A stretch of DNA of 5,772 bases from an uncultured Clostridia bacterium (GCA_947302895.1 CAMYWU010000106.1:1-5772); one strand, 5' to 3'; counted from the stretch's first letter, positions 1-5,721 are shown. Translations and numbers: made by a program. Notes: generated by a model not told the origin, from the letters alone.

Positions 1-113
1 TCGCCCTCCTCGAACCGTTCTTATTAGTTGCGCGTAGCGGTGCGTCCCCATGGCGCACGAATAGACGCATCCTTTTTACTTCAGTTCCGGCAACGCCCCG
101 ACAAATCACAATT
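1..113. other. GC-richer repeat-like intergenic stretch at left edge
   Basis: No convincing gene is seen here. The stretch contains short inverted pairs: TGCGTC (41-46) with GACGCA (64-69), and nested inside it GTGCG (40-44) with CGCAC (54-58), around a CCATGG palindrome. Positions 24-39 match the reverse complement of 2052-2067 at 15 of 16 bases, so this edge carries part of a repeat also present behind the transketolase operon. Composition is clearly more GC-rich than the A/T-rich promoter region that follows. It may be the end of a dispersed intergenic element cut by the window edge. That reading is inference. Confidence 0.45.
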
Positions 114-130
114 TTGTAATAATATAGTAA

Positions 131-159
131 TTGAACTTTATAATAATATTTGTTAGAAT
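131..159 (+). promoter_or_regulatory. Sigma-A-type promoter of the transketolase operon
   Basis: TTGAAC at 131-136 and TAGAAT at 154-159 are separated by 17 bases, and the -10 box is preceded by TGT, giving an extended -10 (TGn). The site lies 28 bases upstream of the start codon in strongly A/T-rich DNA. An alternative pair, TTGTAA (115-120) with TATAAT at a 19-base spacing, is less well spaced. Confidence 0.7.
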
Positions 160-175
160 AGTCAAAGAATAAAAA

Positions 176-180
176 AGGAG
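176..180 (+). promoter_or_regulatory. Shine-Dalgarno site fixing the start at 188
   Basis: AGGAG, preceded by an A run, sits seven bases before ATG 188. It supports this start over any internal one. Confidence 0.85.
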
Positions 181-187
181 CGATAAT

Positions 188-1027
188 ATGGATAGCTTAC
201 TTAAAAAAGAACTTGAAATATTTGCCACTCAGATAAGAATGGGCATTATTGAAAGCACCTATAATGCAAAAGCAGGTCATCCGGGAGGTTCTCTTTCGGC
301 GGCAGAGGTTTTTGCATATCTCTATGGCAAGGAAATGAGATACAGAGCCAATGAGCCAAAGTGGGAAAACAGAGACCGTTTTGTTCTTTCAAAAGGACAT
401 TGCGCACCAGGTTTATACAGCGCTCTTGCATATAAGGGCTTCTTCCCCGTTGAGGATTTAAAAACCCTTCGTCATATCGGTTCATACCTTCAGGGTCATC
501 CGAATATGAATACTGTTCCAGGTGTTGATATGAGCACGGGCTCACTCGGACAGGGAGTAAGCGCTGCGGCAGGTATGGCAAAGGCTGCAAAATATCTTGG
601 CAAGGATATTAATGTTTATGCGCTTCTCGGTGATGGCGAGATTGAAGAGGGTCAGGTTTGGGAGGCATTTATGTTTGCCGCTCAGTATAAGCTTGATAAC
701 TTCTGCGTTATAATTGATTCAAACGGCTTGCAGATTGACGGCGCTTGCGCCGATGTTATGAGCGCTGAGCCTATTGATGAAAAAATGAAGGCGTTTGGCT
801 TTGAGGTTGCAGTTATTAACGGCAACGATTTGGATGAGCTTGAAGAAGCTTTTGAAGCTTTCCATAAATCAGAAAAGCCCTTTGCAATAATAATGAAAAC
901 AATCAAGGGTCTTGGCGTTTCATATATGGAAAACCAGGTTGGCTGGCACGGCAAGGCTCCCAACGAAGAGGAATACAATATTGCAATGAAAGAGCTTAAT
1001 GCAAAGCTCAATGAATTGGAGGCGTAA
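188..1027 (+). CDS. Transketolase, N-terminal (ThDP pyrophosphate-binding) subunit
   Basis: This is the N-terminal half of a split, two-subunit transketolase (EC 2.2.1.1). The enzyme moves two-carbon ketol units between sugar phosphates in the cytosolic non-oxidative pentose phosphate pathway, using thiamine diphosphate and a divalent metal. Visible motifs are GHPGGSLS at residues 30-37, SKGHCAPGLYSAL at 68-80, GHPN at 103-106, TGSLGQG at 117-123, the ThDP/metal motif starting GDGEIEEGQ at 148 and closing at the DSN of 177-179, and GWHGKAP at 252-258. Histidines 31, 71, 104 and 254 match the active-site histidines of full-length transketolases. The length of 279 residues is normal for the split form. 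The start is supported by an AGGAG site seven bases upstream. The partner gene begins three bases after the stop codon. A specialised relative such as the split apulose-phosphate transketolase cannot be excluded, but no sugar-catabolism genes lie nearby. Confidence 0.95.
   Translation: MDSLLKKELEIFATQIRMGIIESTYNAKAGHPGGSLSAAEVFAYLYGKEMRYRANEPKWENRDRFVLSKGHCAPGLYSALAYKGFFPVEDLKTLRHIGSYLQGHPNMNTVPGVDMSTGSLGQGVSAAAGMAKAAKYLGKDINVYALLGDGEIEEGQVWEAFMFAAQYKLDNFCVIIDSNGLQIDGACADVMSAEPIDEKMKAFGFEVAVINGNDLDELEEAFEAFHKSEKPFAIIMKTIKGLGVSYMENQVGWHGKAPNEEEYNIAMKELNAKLNELEA
1018..1022 (+). promoter_or_regulatory. Shine-Dalgarno of the transketolase C-subunit inside the N-subunit gene
   Basis: GGAGG lies in the last sense codons of the upstream gene (Leu-Glu-Ala), eight bases before ATG 1031. 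With only three bases between the two reading frames, this suggests coupled translation and matched subunit supply. Confidence 0.85.
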
Positions 1028-1030
1028 GAT

Positions 1031-1945
1031 ATGGCAGAGGTTAAGAATATTGCAACCCGCGATAGCTACGGAAATGCTCTTAAAGAGCTTGCCGAAAGCG
1101 GAGCAGATAAGCTTGTTGTTCTTGATGCTGATCTTTCAGCCGCAACAAAAACAGGTATTTTCAAAAAAGCATTTCCAAATCAGCATTTCAACTGCGGTAT
1201 AGCAGAGGCAAATATGATGTGTGTTGCAGCAGGCTTTGCATCAATGGGGCTCGTTCCCTTTGCATCAAGCTTTGCAATGTTTGCTTCGGGCAGAGCTTTT
1301 GAGCAGGTCAGAAACTCAATAGGCTATCCCCATCTCAATGTTAAAATCGGTGCAACCCACGCAGGAATAAGCGTTGGCGAGGACGGCGCAAGCCATCAGT
1401 GCTGCGAGGATTTTGCTCTTATGAGAGCAATTCCGGGAATGGTTGTTATCTGTCCTGCGGATGATGTTGAAGCAAGGCAGGCTGTCAAGGCAGCATATAA
1501 ATATGAAGGACCCGTTTATCTTCGCTTCGGAAGACTTGCAGTACCTGTTTTCCACGATGAGAGCTATAAGTTTGAAATCGGCAAGGGCGAGGTTATAAGA
1601 GAGGGAAGCGATGTTTCAATAATTGCAAACGGACTTATGGTTGCCGAAGCAATCGAAGCAGGCAAGGAGCTTGAAAACCAGGGTATTAGCGCAGAGATTA
1701 TTAACATTGCAACAATAAAGCCCCTTGATGAAGAGCTTATTCTTGCAAGCGCAAAGAAAACAGGAAAGGTTATAACCGGTCTTGGCGAGGCTGTTTGCTC
1801 ACTTCTTAGCGAAAAATGCCCTGTGCCTGTTAAGCGAATCGGCGTAAACGATGAATTCGGCCATTCAGGTCCTGCAAAAGAACTTCTTAAGCAGTTTGGT
1901 CTCAGCGCAGAGAATATAGTTAAGGTTACTAAAGATTTTATTTAG
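1031..1945 (+). CDS. Transketolase, C-terminal (pyrimidine-binding) subunit
   Basis: This is the second half of the split transketolase, forming the active site together with the upstream gene product. Residues from about 5 to 170 are the pyrimidine-binding domain. They contain LDADLS (31-36), GIAEANM (56-62) with E59 as the likely catalytic glutamate that activates thiamine, and THAGISVGEDGASHQ (109-123) with H110, D118 and H122 in the substrate pocket, followed by RFGR at 165-168. Residues from about 185 to 300 are the transketolase C domain, ending with the very typical GVNDEFGHSGPAKELL (271-286). The length of 304 is slightly short for the family. At residues 248-253 the text runs directly from VIT into GLGEAV, where relatives as I know them carry a VEEHxxxGG-type stretch, so about eight residues seem to be missing in frame. 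The TAG stop opens a seven-base repeat array. Function as transketolase is secure; full activity is not. Confidence 0.94.
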   Translation: MAEVKNIATRDSYGNALKELAESGADKLVVLDADLSAATKTGIFKKAFPNQHFNCGIAEANMMCVAAGFASMGLVPFASSFAMFASGRAFEQVRNSIGYPHLNVKIGATHAGISVGEDGASHQCCEDFALMRAIPGMVVICPADDVEARQAVKAAYKYEGPVYLRFGRLAVPVFHDESYKFEIGKGEVIREGSDVSIIANGLMVAEAIEAGKELENQGISAEIINIATIKPLDEELILASAKKTGKVITGLGEAVCSLLSEKCPVPVKRIGVNDEFGHSGPAKELLKQFGLSAENIVKVTKDFI

Positions 1946-2066
1946 CTCCGAGTTCCGAGCCCCGAGCTCCGAGTTTAAGGGTGCTGCGCAAGGTATTATA
2001 TGATCAATTGACCGAGCGCAGCGAGAAACCAAAAGCTCGGCACTTGGCACTCGCAACGCGCAACTA
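1943..2066. repeat. 124-base inverted element made of seven-base repeats
   Basis: The left arm (1943-1977) is five degenerate seven-base units of the type GAGYTCC, the first of which is the transketolase stop codon plus four bases. The right arm (about 2034-2066) is also seven-base periodic and carries the same unit family on the other strand (GAGTGCC, AAGTGCC). Positions 1950-1967 pair with 2035-2052 at 14 of 18 bases, plus one G-T. Inside, GCTGCGC (1983-1989) pairs with GCGCAGC (2016-2022) and GGT (1992-1994) with ACC (2011-2013), around TGATCA and CAATTG palindromes. Transcribed, this would fold into a long imperfect hairpin ahead of the terminator. It resembles a REP- or MITE-like intergenic element. 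No terminal target duplication is clear. Confidence 0.6.
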
Positions 2067-2099
2067 AAAAAGAGATGGAAAAAATCCATCTCTTTTTTA
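2065..2099. terminator. Bidirectional rho-independent terminator shared by convergent genes
   Basis: A perfect 15-pair stem is formed by 2065-2079 and 2085-2099. Its core is GAGATGGA with TCCATCTC, the loop is AAAAA, and both sides are flanked by A/T runs that give a U tail in either direction. It ends the transketolase operon on the plus strand and the PHP gene on the minus strand. The TAA stop of the PHP gene (2099-2097) lies in the outer A/T pairs of the stem. Confidence 0.92.
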
Positions 2100-2972
2100 T
2101 TTAGATGCTGCTTCTTTTTCTGCTTTTCTCTGAGCTCTCTTTTTCTTTGCCTTATAGCCCATTAGTTTATCAAGATGCTCCTGAGGTGTTGAATAAGAAC
2201 CGAGAGTTACTGTTTTTCTTCCGTATGTTCCGTGGAAATCAGAACCTCCGGTCATAAGAAGCTTCTTCTTTTTGCAAAGCTTTGTAAGCTCTTCAACCAT
2301 CTCAGGTGTGTTATACGGAGACCAGACTTCAATTCCGTCGAGCCCGAGCTCAATATATTTATCAATTTCATCGAAATTATCGAATTTTCCGGGATATGCA
2401 AGAACCGCAATTGCGCCTGCGCCGTGAACCTCATCAATAACCTCTTTAACAGTTGGATACTTAGTTGGAGCAAGAATATTTGCTTCGCTATCCTCATCAA
2501 AAAGCTTATGGTATAAATCGCCGAATATCTCGTCCGTATATCCTGCATCCATAAGGGCGTGCATAATGTGCTGCTTAAACAAATTGGTTGAGCCGCTTGC
2601 ATGGTTGATAATAAAATCGCTTGTTATCGGGAACTTTGCTGCAACTTTGAGCATCATTATCTGACCTGCTCTTTTTCTTGCAACAGAGGTTTTTTTGCAA
2701 ATTGCTTCAAGTCTGTCGGGTGCATCGGCAAGATATGCAAGAATATGAACATTCTTGCCCGCATCAAAATCGAAAGCTGAAAGCTCAACGCCTGAAATAA
2801 CATTAACACCGTATCTTTTGCCTATAACCTGACTTCTCACGGTGCCTGCAATACAGTCGTGGTCTGTTATGGCAATGGTATCAATGCCACTTTTTTGTGC
2901 GATAATAATTAAGTCTTCTATGCCAACGGAACCGTCGCTCAACTTGGTGTGACAATGTAAATCTGCTGCCAT
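2097..2972 (-). CDS. PHP-domain metal-dependent phosphoesterase (YciV/RNase AM-like)
   Basis: This is a predicted cytosolic phosphoesterase of the PHP family. Its closest general type is the YciV (RNase AM) and 3',5'-nucleotide bisphosphate phosphatase group, which degrades pAp and short RNA ends; the exact substrate here is not known. Metal-site motifs visible are DLHCHTKLSDG (4-14), ITDHD (35-39), GVELS (61-65, with E63), H76, H136 and GGSDFHG (242-248, with D245 and H247). The length of 291 residues fits the family. One departure stands out: LAYPG at 191-195, where relatives usually read AHPG or HP, so a conserved histidine is Tyr192 here. The last 19 residues (273-291) are strongly basic and alanine-rich and may be a flexible nucleic-acid-contacting tail. 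An AAAGGAG site six bases before ATG 2972 fixes the start. The gene has its own promoter upstream and converges on the transketolase operon. Confidence 0.88.
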   Translation of the reverse strand: MAADLHCHTKLSDGSVGIEDLIIIAQKSGIDTIAITDHDCIAGTVRSQVIGKRYGVNVISGVELSAFDFDAGKNVHILAYLADAPDRLEAICKKTSVARKRAGQIMMLKVAAKFPITSDFIINHASGSTNLFKQHIMHALMDAGYTDEIFGDLYHKLFDEDSEANILAPTKYPTVKEVIDEVHGAGAIAVLAYPGKFDNFDEIDKYIELGLDGIEVWSPYNTPEMVEELTKLCKKKKLLMTGGSDFHGTYGRKTVTLGSYSTPQEHLDKLMGYKAKKKRAQRKAEKEAASK

Positions 2973-2978
2973 AACAAA

Positions 2979-2985
2979 CTCCTTT
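2979..2985 (-). promoter_or_regulatory. Shine-Dalgarno of the PHP gene
   Basis: Read on the minus strand, AAAGGAG lies six bases before the ATG at 2972. It is a strong site that decides the start codon. Confidence 0.85.
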
Positions 2986-3012
2986 CAATTAATAATGTGA
3001 TTTTGCGAGTAT

Positions 3013-3041
3013 AGTTTAGCACATAAAAAATCAAATTTCAA
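3013..3041 (-). promoter_or_regulatory. Probable promoter of the PHP gene
   Basis: On the minus strand, TTGAAA (3041-3036) and TAAACT (3018-3013) are 17 bases apart, with TGC just before the -10 box (extended -10). An overlapping TATACT (3013-3008) is an alternative -10 but has no well-spaced -35. The promoter lies in the 107-base gap after maf, so the PHP gene can be expressed apart from the U32-maf pair. Read-through from maf remains possible, because no strong terminator is seen between them. Confidence 0.6.
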
Positions 3042-3079
3042 GGATTTTTATACAAATTAACATTTCAGACAAATAATAG

Positions 3080-3622
3080 TCAAAAGTCGAGAAGTAATCT
3101 ATTAAGTTTTGCAACAGGAAGCCCCACAACATTGAAATAATCGCCGTCTATTTTTTCAACTAATAGGCATCCGCAGCCCTGTATGCCGTATGCCCCTGCC
3201 TTGTCGAAGGGCTCGCCGGTTTTTATGTAGTCATAAATCATTTTATCGCTCAGCTCATAAAACTTAACCCTTGTTTCAGCAAAAAAGGATTTCTCCTTGT
3301 TTGCCTTAATGATTGTAACTCCTGTAAAAACGCTGTGCTCCCTTCCCGAAAGCAGTCTGAGCATAGCTATAGCCTCATTTTCATCATTTGGCTTGCCGAG
3401 AATTTTGCCGTCGATTGCAACAACCGTGTCGGCTCCGATAACGGTATCCCCATCGCTTTTGAAGGGCTCAGCTTTAATTTTTGAAAGGTATAAAACAGCG
3501 TTTTCAGGTGTAATATCCTGTGGCAGAGTTTCATCAACCTCGGCGCTTTTTATAATAAAATCCTCGTCTATAAACTTTAAAAGCTCACGTCTGCGCGGAC
3601 TTTGTGAAGCAAGAATAAGCAT
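3080..3622 (-). CDS. maf: Maf-family nucleoside triphosphate pyrophosphatase
   Basis: This cytosolic house-cleaning enzyme splits non-canonical or surplus nucleoside triphosphates into monophosphate and pyrophosphate. In Bacillus the family is also linked to septum and cell-division control. The full set of Maf motifs is present: SQSPRRRELL at 6-15, DET at 30-32, K50, GADTVV at 63-68 (D65 probably catalytic), GKP at 76-78, GREHSVFTG at 93-101, TGEPFDKAGAYGIQG at 135-149 and GDYFNVVGLP at 160-169. The GIQG form is typical of the YhdE-type subgroup acting on dTTP/UTP rather than the YceF (m7GTP) subgroup; assigning the substrate from this is inference. At 180 residues it is complete. Its ATG directly follows the TAA of the U32 gene, and its ribosome site lies inside that gene, so translation is probably coupled. 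Confidence 0.95.
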   Translation of the reverse strand: MLILASQSPRRRELLKFIDEDFIIKSAEVDETLPQDITPENAVLYLSKIKAEPFKSDGDTVIGADTVVAIDGKILGKPNDENEAIAMLRLLSGREHSVFTGVTIIKANKEKSFFAETRVKFYELSDKMIYDYIKTGEPFDKAGAYGIQGCGCLLVEKIDGDYFNVVGLPVAKLNRLLLDF

Positions 3623-5629
3623 TTATTTAACTCCTCTGTAGTAAAGCCCTCTTGTGTAGTTGCCCTCGGGTTTTAACTGTTTTTTGTATAAGTTTACTAT
3701 ATCACTTATTTGACATTTTGTTTCATTGGTAAAATAAAAGTGGATAAAGTCGGTTTTAATTTCGTTCATTCTGTCGCTCATAACTATCGGATTTGGATTT
3801 AAAATCTCAACACAGGGATAGGGTGAGCAGATAACGGGGAATATATACCCCTTTCTATCAGTAAGTGTTCCGTGCTTTTTGCATTTTTCACAGCCAATGC
3901 GGTTTTTAACGGGGCAGTTCCTTGATAGCATAAGCGGAATTTTGCCATATGCAATTATGCCCGTATTCTCAGCATTTATGCTGTTTGCCTGCTGTGCGCT
4001 CAGCTCAAACGAAAGAATGGGGGAGTTTATAAGATTTGCGCTTTCGGAATTGAAAACATTGAGCGAAAAGTTTCCGAAAACCTCAAATCCCATCGCCTTT
4101 GCGCTTTCATATGCGCCCAAATCCGAGCAAAGCGCCTGCGTAACTCCGATTTCTTTAAGCTCTTTGAGCCTTGCCTTAAGCTTGTTTTCAGCACCGAAGA
4201 GTCCTCTTGGAGTTTCAACTCCTGCTCCCGTTTTAATAAAATCCTCGTTTTCCGCCCAGGGAGGCAGGAATATTCTTTTAAATGGATGGTTTTCGGGAAT
4301 TTGCTCAGCGCTTAAAAATCTCGCCGTATAATAGGGAACAGCGCATTTGTTTTTTGGCTGAATTGCTTCAAACTTGCGCTTTTCAAAGGTTGGGCTTTCG
4401 GCTTCATCAAGCTGCTCTGTAACGCTTCTTCGGAGCGAATTAATCTCGCTTGCGGATACGATAAGCCCTTTATCAAGGGATATGCCTATATCCTCTGTGT
4501 AGTACTGAGTTCCTCCGAATTTTGCAAGGCGCTCCCTTATTCTTTCCTCGGAAAGGGGCTTGTTTATTGCCTTTTCGGGGATGCTTCCTTCTGCAACCGC
4601 CTTTCTGCCGTTTGCTTTTGCAACAAGCTTTACAGGCTCTTTTTCTTTGCAGGTAAATTCAAGGTTTATCGGAATAAGGGGCGTTTCTTTATCATAGAGC
4701 CTTTCAAGCTCCTTTAAAACAGAGGAAGCCGCAACAACATCCTCCTTGCTCCTTATGCCAAACATATCGTTTCTCTTGCCCGTAAAATAGCCGTCGGTAA
4801 ATCCGCTGCGTGAAAAAACGCTTCTGAGCGCTTCCTCATCCTCGGGCTTAAGATTGCCCTCAATTGCTTTTTTGCATGCTGTAACCGCCGCTGCAACATA
4901 TTCGGGGCGCTTCATTCTTCCCTCAATTTTAAGGCTGATAACGCCTGCGCCTTCAATCTCCTTAACCCTTGAAATAAGGTCTAAATCCTTTAGCGATAAA
5001 TCAAAGCTGCCCGAATTATCTGCGCTGAAGGAAAGACGGCAGGGCTGGGCGCAAAGTCCTCGGTTGCCGCTTCTGGAGCCGAGAACGGAGGAGAGATAGC
5101 ACTGCCCTGAAACGCACATACAAAGTGCGCCGTGAACAAATATTTCAAGCTCCATATCGGTTTTGCTTCTTATATCCCGTATTTCCTCAAGGCTCATCTC
5201 ACGGGGCAAAACAGCCCTGCAAAAGCCGAGCTCCTTAAGCTTTTTAAAGCCGTCGGGAGTTGAAACGGAGCACTGGGTTGAAGCGTGCAAACGGGCGGAT
5301 GGAAAACAGGACTTTATCATTTTTGCAAGCCCTAAATCCTGAACAATAAAACCGTCCGCACCGAAGCGCATGGCAGTTTCAACTGTTTTGTATGCAGTTT
5401 TCATTTCGCTGTCGGAAACGAGGGTGTTAACGGTTATATAAACCTTAACATTTCTTGCGTGGCAGTAGGCTATAACCTCGCAAAGCTCGTTATCATCAAA
5501 GTTTTTGGCATTCCTTCTTGCATTGAAATCCTTTGCTCCGAGATAAACTGCGTTTGCTCCGCAGCGAACTGCCGCAAAAACGCTTTCCCTGCTTCCGCAA
5601 GGCGCTAATATTTCTGTTTTCATAGGCAT
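3623..5629 (-). CDS. U32-family protein with DUF3656 region (RlhA/TrhP-like, iron-sulfur type)
   Basis: This protein belongs to the U32 'peptidase/collagenase' family. Characterised long members such as E. coli RlhA, and the shorter TrhP, act in hydroxylation of RNA (23S rRNA C2501, tRNA U34) rather than as proteases, and related proteins bind a 4Fe-4S cluster. Residues 5-35 (EILAPCGS...GANAVYLGAKDFNAR) and the family signature EIFVHGALCMCVSGQCYLS (162-180) are clear. C170, C177, C193 and C197 are candidate cluster ligands. IEGRMKRPEYVAAAV follows at 235-249, then a DUF3656-like middle part (about 300-420). The last third carries a second cysteine group (C572, C580, C583, C601, C606) and DRKGYIFPV (591-599). 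Its 668 residues are near the RlhA length. ATG 5629 directly follows an in-frame TAA, so only this ATG or the one at 5623 can be the N-terminal start; neither has a Shine-Dalgarno site. It probably heads an operon with maf. Confidence 0.9.
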   Translation of the reverse strand: MPMKTEILAPCGSRESVFAAVRCGANAVYLGAKDFNARRNAKNFDDNELCEVIAYCHARNVKVYITVNTLVSDSEMKTAYKTVETAMRFGADGFIVQDLGLAKMIKSCFPSARLHASTQCSVSTPDGFKKLKELGFCRAVLPREMSLEEIRDIRSKTDMELEIFVHGALCMCVSGQCYLSSVLGSRSGNRGLCAQPCRLSFSADNSGSFDLSLKDLDLISRVKEIEGAGVISLKIEGRMKRPEYVAAAVTACKKAIEGNLKPEDEEALRSVFSRSGFTDGYFTGKRNDMFGIRSKEDVVAASSVLKELERLYDKETPLIPINLEFTCKEKEPVKLVAKANGRKAVAEGSIPEKAINKPLSEERIRERLAKFGGTQYYTEDIGISLDKGLIVSASEINSLRRSVTEQLDEAESPTFEKRKFEAIQPKNKCAVPYYTARFLSAEQIPENHPFKRIFLPPWAENEDFIKTGAGVETPRGLFGAENKLKARLKELKEIGVTQALCSDLGAYESAKAMGFEVFGNFSLNVFNSESANLINSPILSFELSAQQANSINAENTGIIAYGKIPLMLSRNCPVKNRIGCEKCKKHGTLTDRKGYIFPVICSPYPCVEILNPNPIVMSDRMNEIKTDFIHFYFTNETKCQISDIVNLYKKQLKPEGNYTRGLYYRGVK
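3631..3635 (-). promoter_or_regulatory. Shine-Dalgarno of maf within the end of the U32 gene
   Basis: On the minus strand an AGAGGAG run sits in the final Arg-Gly codons of the U32 gene, with GGAG eight bases before the maf ATG at 3622. This placement supports the maf start and indicates coupled translation. Confidence 0.85.
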
Positions 5630-5644
5630 TTATAAAACAGGCGC

Positions 5645-5655
5645 GGGCGAAGCCC
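5645..5655. repeat. Small GC hairpin just upstream of the U32 start
   Basis: GGGCGAAGCCC is a four-pair inverted repeat with a three-base loop, ending 15 bases before the ATG at 5629 on the minus strand. A similar hairpin, GGGCTTTCGCCC-like, recurs in roughly opposite orientation at 5708-5719. Each is preceded on the plus strand by a copy of TTATAAAACA (5630-5639 and 5695-5704), so the two hairpins look like diverged ends of one small element or a partial duplication. Confidence 0.5.
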
Positions 5656-5662
5656 ACTCTAT

Positions 5663-5693
5663 ATTCTTCATTCTTAACTCTTAATTCTAAATT
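5663..5693. repeat. Degenerate seven-base tandem repeat, unit ATTCTTA
   Basis: Four units and three further bases follow one another: ATTCTTC, ATTCTTA, then ACTCTTA and ATTCTAA, then ATT. Each full unit differs from ATTCTTA at no more than one base. The array lies between two GC hairpins and two copies of TTATAAAACA, directly downstream of a TATAAT box on the minus strand, so it would be transcribed as the leader of the U32 gene. The period matches the arrays behind the transketolase genes, although the unit sequence differs. Confidence 0.65.
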
Positions 5694-5721
5694 ATTATAA
5701 AACAAGAGGGCTTTCGCCCAA
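5694..5721 (-). promoter_or_regulatory. Possible promoter of the U32-maf operon
   Basis: On the minus strand, TATAAT (5699-5694) is a perfect -10 box. The best -35 at 16 bases is TTGGGC (5721-5716), matching the consensus only at TTG and overlapping the GC hairpin. It is placed between a terminator on its upstream side and the U32 gene on its downstream side, as expected for an operon promoter, and would give a leader of roughly 55-60 bases. Confidence 0.4.

Noticed and set aside
1..70. Minus-strand open frame from ATG at 70 running off the left edge, starting MRLFVRHGDAP, reminiscent of the RHG start of histidine phosphatases.
   Set aside because: It runs through the segment that repeats at 2052-2067 and through inverted repeats, its AAAAGG is immediately next to the ATG, the usual spacing of residues before RHG is short by one, and the remaining residues show no family match. 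A repeat-derived spurious frame is more likely, but sequence to the left would settle it.
188..1945. Assignment of the split enzyme to a special sugar pathway such as apulose-phosphate transketolase.
   Set aside because: No kinase, isomerase, transporter or regulator of such a pathway is nearby, and the motifs alone do not separate it from ordinary transketolase.
1943..2066. CRISPR-like or satellite array behind the transketolase genes.
   Set aside because: Units are only seven bases, degenerate and contiguous, with no spacers and no cas genes.
3026..3049. Inverted repeat AAAAATC / GATTTTT after maf, as a possible terminator.
   Set aside because: The stem is nearly all A/T with a ten-base loop, and the probable PHP -35 box lies in it; too weak to call.
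3879..4331. Long plus-strand open frame of 150 codons opposite the U32 gene.
   Set aside because: It is antisense to well-conserved U32 coding sequence, shows no ribosome site or recognisable domain, and is a by-product of codon use; the same holds for the other overlapping frames in the window.
5496..5705. Minus-strand frame of 69 codons starting upstream of the U32 gene.
   Set aside because: It reads through the heptad repeat array and overlaps the start of the U32 gene in another frame; composition and lack of a family match suggest it is not a gene.
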